DNA of 64,000 nt from Letharia columbiana (lineage: Eukaryota; Ascomycota; Lecanoromycetes; Lecanorales; Parmeliaceae), in contig NW_023501113.1 in NCBI RefSeq assembly GCF_014066305.1, positions 124,001 to 188,000 on the forward strand. The letters are read 5' to 3'. The translations under genes and the position numbers were made by a program. The stretch's first letter is position 1. Each line of letters opens with the position of its first letter. This document shows, piece by piece, positions 60,141 to 64,000 of the stretch. The notes beneath the pieces are model-generated. The model searched no databases and had not been told where the DNA came from. It worked only from the letters and a program-made list of their open reading frames with translations.

Positions 60141-63100
60141 TAGTATATATAAAAGAATAAGATAGAGCTAAGCTTTAAAATCTTAAATTTATATATATAG
60201 TCAATTATTAATTCGAGGTTATTACGCCTTTTAGCTAGACTAACTAAATTAGCCCGCGAGCCCTCTTAAGCTTCCTTATTAAAAATTTATATATAAAAGT
60301 TTTACACTCTAAAATAACCAGCTTTCTACGAATACTATTTCTTTATAATTTCGTAAATTATAGAATTTAATATACGCTTTCTAACGCTATAAAAATAATA
60401 AAATTTAATCTACTATTAGTGAATAAAATAAATATTCAAATATAATAATTATAATAGCCATATATCAGACGCGTCCGAAATCGAATAATAATCCTTTTAT
60501 CTATTTATATAATTATTCTTCTTCTATAATTCTATCAATTCACCAATTATGAATAAATTCGCCCTCGATATCTCTCGCCTAAATATTACTAAGTATCTAA
60601 GATATATATTTCTTTTATTCGTTTTTTAAACCCCTTATTAACGCCCTTAAATTATCTCTCGGCAAATTCGCTACTACTAATAATCGAGGCCGTAAGCGAG
60701 CTTAATAGCTACCTACTACTACTTATAAACGCCTTAAAAGGCCCTTTAAAAGAGCTCGAACGGATATATTCTCCTCTATATACTCCTCTTAAGCCAGCGA
60801 TAATACTTTTTAACCCAGCGATACTATCTTTTAAAACGCGTCTTTCTTCTCTATTCGTTCTTTATTACTCTATTTTAAAGCCTCTTAACGCGTATTAGAT
60901 TTTAAATATTATTAAGAAAAAGCTTCTAAATAAGAGGAAGACGCTATCGAAGACTCTCTATTACGAGATCTATTATTAGACTTCTTTAATAACGATTCTT
61001 TCGATAGCTTATATTCTATTAATCTATCTTTTAGCTCTTATATAGATTCTACTTAGCCTTTAATAAGGCTTATTAGCTATATCGCGCGTTACTTATATAC
61101 TATAGAGCCTATACGATATAATTTAAGTCTTATAGACTAGATTTACGATCGCTATAATACGACGTTATAAAAAGATAAGATAGTCGAGTAGTACTGCGAT
61201 AGCGGAAAGACTAAAGTCGATATATCTAAAATAGACGAGGTGAACGATATAGAATAAGGCTATAAGGGCGTTAAAATGAGTATAAATAATTTAATTAATC
61301 TTAGCGAGTATATTATTAATTAAATCCTCTACTCTTTAATATTAGAAACCTCGAATCTTATTAATAATAGTAAAGAATTTCGTCGTTATAGCGTTTAGTA
61401 TAATAATATAACCTCTATAGTCTTATAGTAGATTATTATTAATTATTCGATTATCTTATATATATATAAAATTTAGAAAGTAATTACTACTTATATACTT
61501 GCCTTAACGCCTTTAGAGAACGAAAAATCGATATTTAGCTAAATCTATATTATAAATAATATCTAAGATTAGTTTATAATATAATATAACTTTCTCCCGA
61601 CCGCGTTTTTTATATTAACTTTATTAGATATAATTACTATAATTATATTAATTAGACGCTTTATCGTAAAATAGCTATAAATCTTAAAAGTATTAATCTC
61701 TATATTAACGCCTTTAAATCGATATCTAAAAGATTAAAGATCGATTCGAATATATAAGGCTATAAGTTACTCTATAAGAACTTATAATATTATAATTTAT
61801 ATATCTATAATTATTCTACTTTAAATAAGATTACTATTATCTAAGAGAGTAATATTAATAATTTACTAGATATATCTAAGACTAGAGATATATTAATAGA
61901 GATTAAAAGTAATAAGAGATTTAGTATTTTATATTAATATTTAATCTATATATTCTTATACTATTCTCTTATCTTTTTATTTAGCGAATAATTATAATAT
62001 AATAATATATCTAATATAGATATTATATTAGATAGAAGTCTTCTTATCTAGCGAAGTAGAAATAGTAAAGTTATTTTACGAGTTAGAGGAACTATTAAAT
62101 AAGATAATTCTAAACGAGTAACGCTTATCTTATATTATAGGTCTATCTTATCTATTTCTTCTATTCTATTAATCGCTAACTTTCTATAGATATATAATAT
62201 AAAATTACTTTAATAAGTTTAATCGTCTTCTTTACTACGATAGATTACTATAGTATTTTATCTATAATATCTATATAATTATTAAAAGTAATAAACTCTA
62301 CTAGTTAAAGATAAATTAGAAAACTATTTAGACTAATATCTATTAAATAATTATCGATATTTACGTCGATGAAATTACTATAGATAATTAGACTAGCAAA
62401 TAACGTATTATTCTCCCTTTCTTCTATTAAGAAGGCCTACGGTTTATAAAATAACTCTACTAGAATACTATTATCCTATTCACTAAGTTTAGCCAGCCGA
62501 ATCTCTTTACGACTTTTATTTATAATTTAAAATAAATTAAGATTATCGAAAATCTTCTATTTAACGAACGCGCTATTAATCGATTTAATCTAATTATTAG
62601 AGTATTTAGATTAAAGCTAAAGGCCTTTATAAATAATATTCTAAAGGGGAAGGTGTTAGATATACTTCTATTCTTTTTATCCTCTATTATAATATAATAG
62701 CTCTCTTCTATTCTATTTAGTAAGATAGCCTCTTAAATAATATATTAATTAGACGATTAGTATAGATTATAGTCTCTAAGAGTGCTTCTAATATGATTTA
62801 GCTTATTATATATCGTAATTCCTATTAATTAGCCCTACGATATCGTTTAATTTTTTTTCACCCCTATAAGGGCGAAGTATAGTCGATTAAAATATTAATT
62901 AGCTTTAACTCTAACTAACTTTGCGGGCAATAGATCAAGTTCCGGCCTATGCCTATATTATTGAATTTCAAAAACGAGGCTTATCATATATTTATATCCT
63001 TATTATTTTATACTCTAAAGATCGATTCTTTAGCGTCGCTAAGGTTAACGCCGCTATTAATATTAAGATTTCTAATTAAAGACTATTTTCTAATCTCTAT

Positions 63101-64000
63101 ACGATTATTATTAGATATATACTTTATAGAAATTATAGTTAATATACTATTAGTAGAATAGATACTATCCCGCCTTATTAAGACTTAGATAAAAACGTAT
63201 ATAGCAAGTAGTTTCCGAAGGACTTCAGCGACTATATCGTCTTTAAATTAGACTTTAAATACTTTATATATCGTTAACGTAGGCCTATTAAGATACTAGA
63301 TAATAAATCTAAGTAGAATTACTAGATAATATTTTATAGTCTCTATTTATCGACTAAGTATAACGCTTATATTAATATAAAGATTTATATTAACGTTAAA
63401 GCCTATAAATATATTTTTAAATATATTTATAAGAGTAGCGATTAAGCTAATTTTCGAATAAAGCGTAAAAGCGATATAGATTAGAACGATATAGGGCTAG
63501 ATTAGATAAATAAGATTTAAGAGTATTAAGATATACGATAGATAGGCTTTACGAAAGTCTATTAAAGGATTTTTAGCTTTAAATTATATGATTATAATCC
63601 TCCTATTAAACGATTATTTATTTATCTCTTAAATTAATAAGGCGTAATATTTAATAACGATAATAATCTATTTTATATAATCGATATAGAATATAAACGT
63701 TAGATTAAGCTAATAGTCTTCTTTTAGCTAAATTAACGGCGTTAATAGCGAAAATGAGTAGAAGATCTCTTCTATATCGATCTATCGATATAATATATCT
63801 AAAAAAAGAATAAGCGAGGTATATTTAAATAAAGTCTATATTAGAGGCGTAGAAGTATTATTATAAGAATATACTATATTAATCTAAACGCTAAGAAGCT
63901 CTTCTATCTACGGTACCTCCTTCTAAATATATTAAATTCTATATTCTTCGAAGACTTACGCATGATGGATGGTAATATTCTTTCTTTTTATTATAATACT
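60141..64000 (+). mobile_element. Autonomous Helitron, 5' part, RIP-mutated (continues past the window)
   Basis: It starts TAGTATATATAAAAGAATAA. Bases 60141-60840 follow the non-autonomous copy at 28822-29720, including CAGACGCGTCCG at 60468. From about 62479 the plus strand reads the Helitron Rep N-terminal domain: FTKFSQPNLFTTFIYN, then NRFNLIIRVFRLKLKAFINN, and after an interruption (62650-62945) AYAYIIEFQKRGLSYIYI. Next come QFPKDFSDYIVFKLD near 63210, YLSTKYNAYINIKIYINVKA near 63348 and FKYIYKSSDQANF, then VEDLFYIDLSIQYI and YYLNLN...LFYLRYLLLNI up to FFEDLRMMDGNILSFYYNT. This is the order of Rep upstream of the Pif1-type helicase. The HUH motif His-x-His reads Tyr-Ile-Tyr. Stops and substitutions make it non-functional. 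The helicase lies outside. Confidence 0.8.

Noticed and set aside
62949..63161. 70-codon frame starting MPILLNFKNEAY
   Set aside because: It is a shifted frame of the Helitron Rep domain, whose real frame reads IIEFQKRGL over the same bases.

Overview
The window looks like a stretch of a filamentous ascomycete (Pezizomycotina) chromosome. It has long AT-rich blocks in which CA and TG dinucleotides are almost absent while CG remains, which is the footprint of repeat-induced point mutation (RIP). Between them lie short islands of normal composition. The few real genes have roughly 50-65 bp introns with CTAAC/CTGAC-like branch points, which also fits a filamentous ascomycete.

Layout. 1-13272: two RIP-mutated Ty3/gypsy chromoviruses of one LTR family, one on the minus strand (RT near 3200) and one on the plus strand (RT, RNase H, integrase and chromodomain traceable from about 7700 to 11290). 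The plus-strand copy carries two short Helitron-like insertions. 13273-16514: a truncated gene stub, a further LTR and unidentified RIP-mutated repeats. 16515-18383 (minus) and 28822-31405 (plus): two long, nearly unmutated non-autonomous elements of one family with subterminal tandem arrays, separated by about 10 kb of RIP-mutated DNA. 31406-43482: RIP-mutated DNA with a 92-bp minisatellite split by an 823-bp TIR element, a fresh 1-kb terminal-repeat miniature retroelement (36420-37436), another short Helitron-like copy and a 592-bp TIR element. 43483-44296: a long LTR containing a minisatellite.

44881-53660 is the main gene island. It contains a broken secreted-protein gene (minus), a MITE, and one intact gene: a Fet3/laccase-type multicopper oxidase (48825-50771, six exons). 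One of its introns is GC-AG and one appears to be AT-AC. Downstream are a decayed unknown gene and a subtilisin-like protease pseudogene (both minus). The catalytic His of the protease has become Tyr by RIP-type transitions.

53661-60140 holds TIR and LTR fragments and a RIP-mutated DIRS-like retroelement (reverse transcriptase, RNase H and tyrosine recombinase in one direction), split by a 1.7-kb LTR-flanked miniature element with a perfect GATAA target duplication. 60141-64000 is the 5' part of a RIP-mutated autonomous Helitron whose Rep domain is readable. Its 5' end is the same as that of all the non-autonomous copies, which ties the family together.

The genes do not form an operon or an obvious cluster. 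The biology is a transposon nest under genome defence, with one surviving oxidase gene and RIP-like damage in a neighbour. No tRNA, rRNA or CRISPR array was found. Coordinates of decayed elements are approximate to a few bases for termini and to tens of bases for domains.
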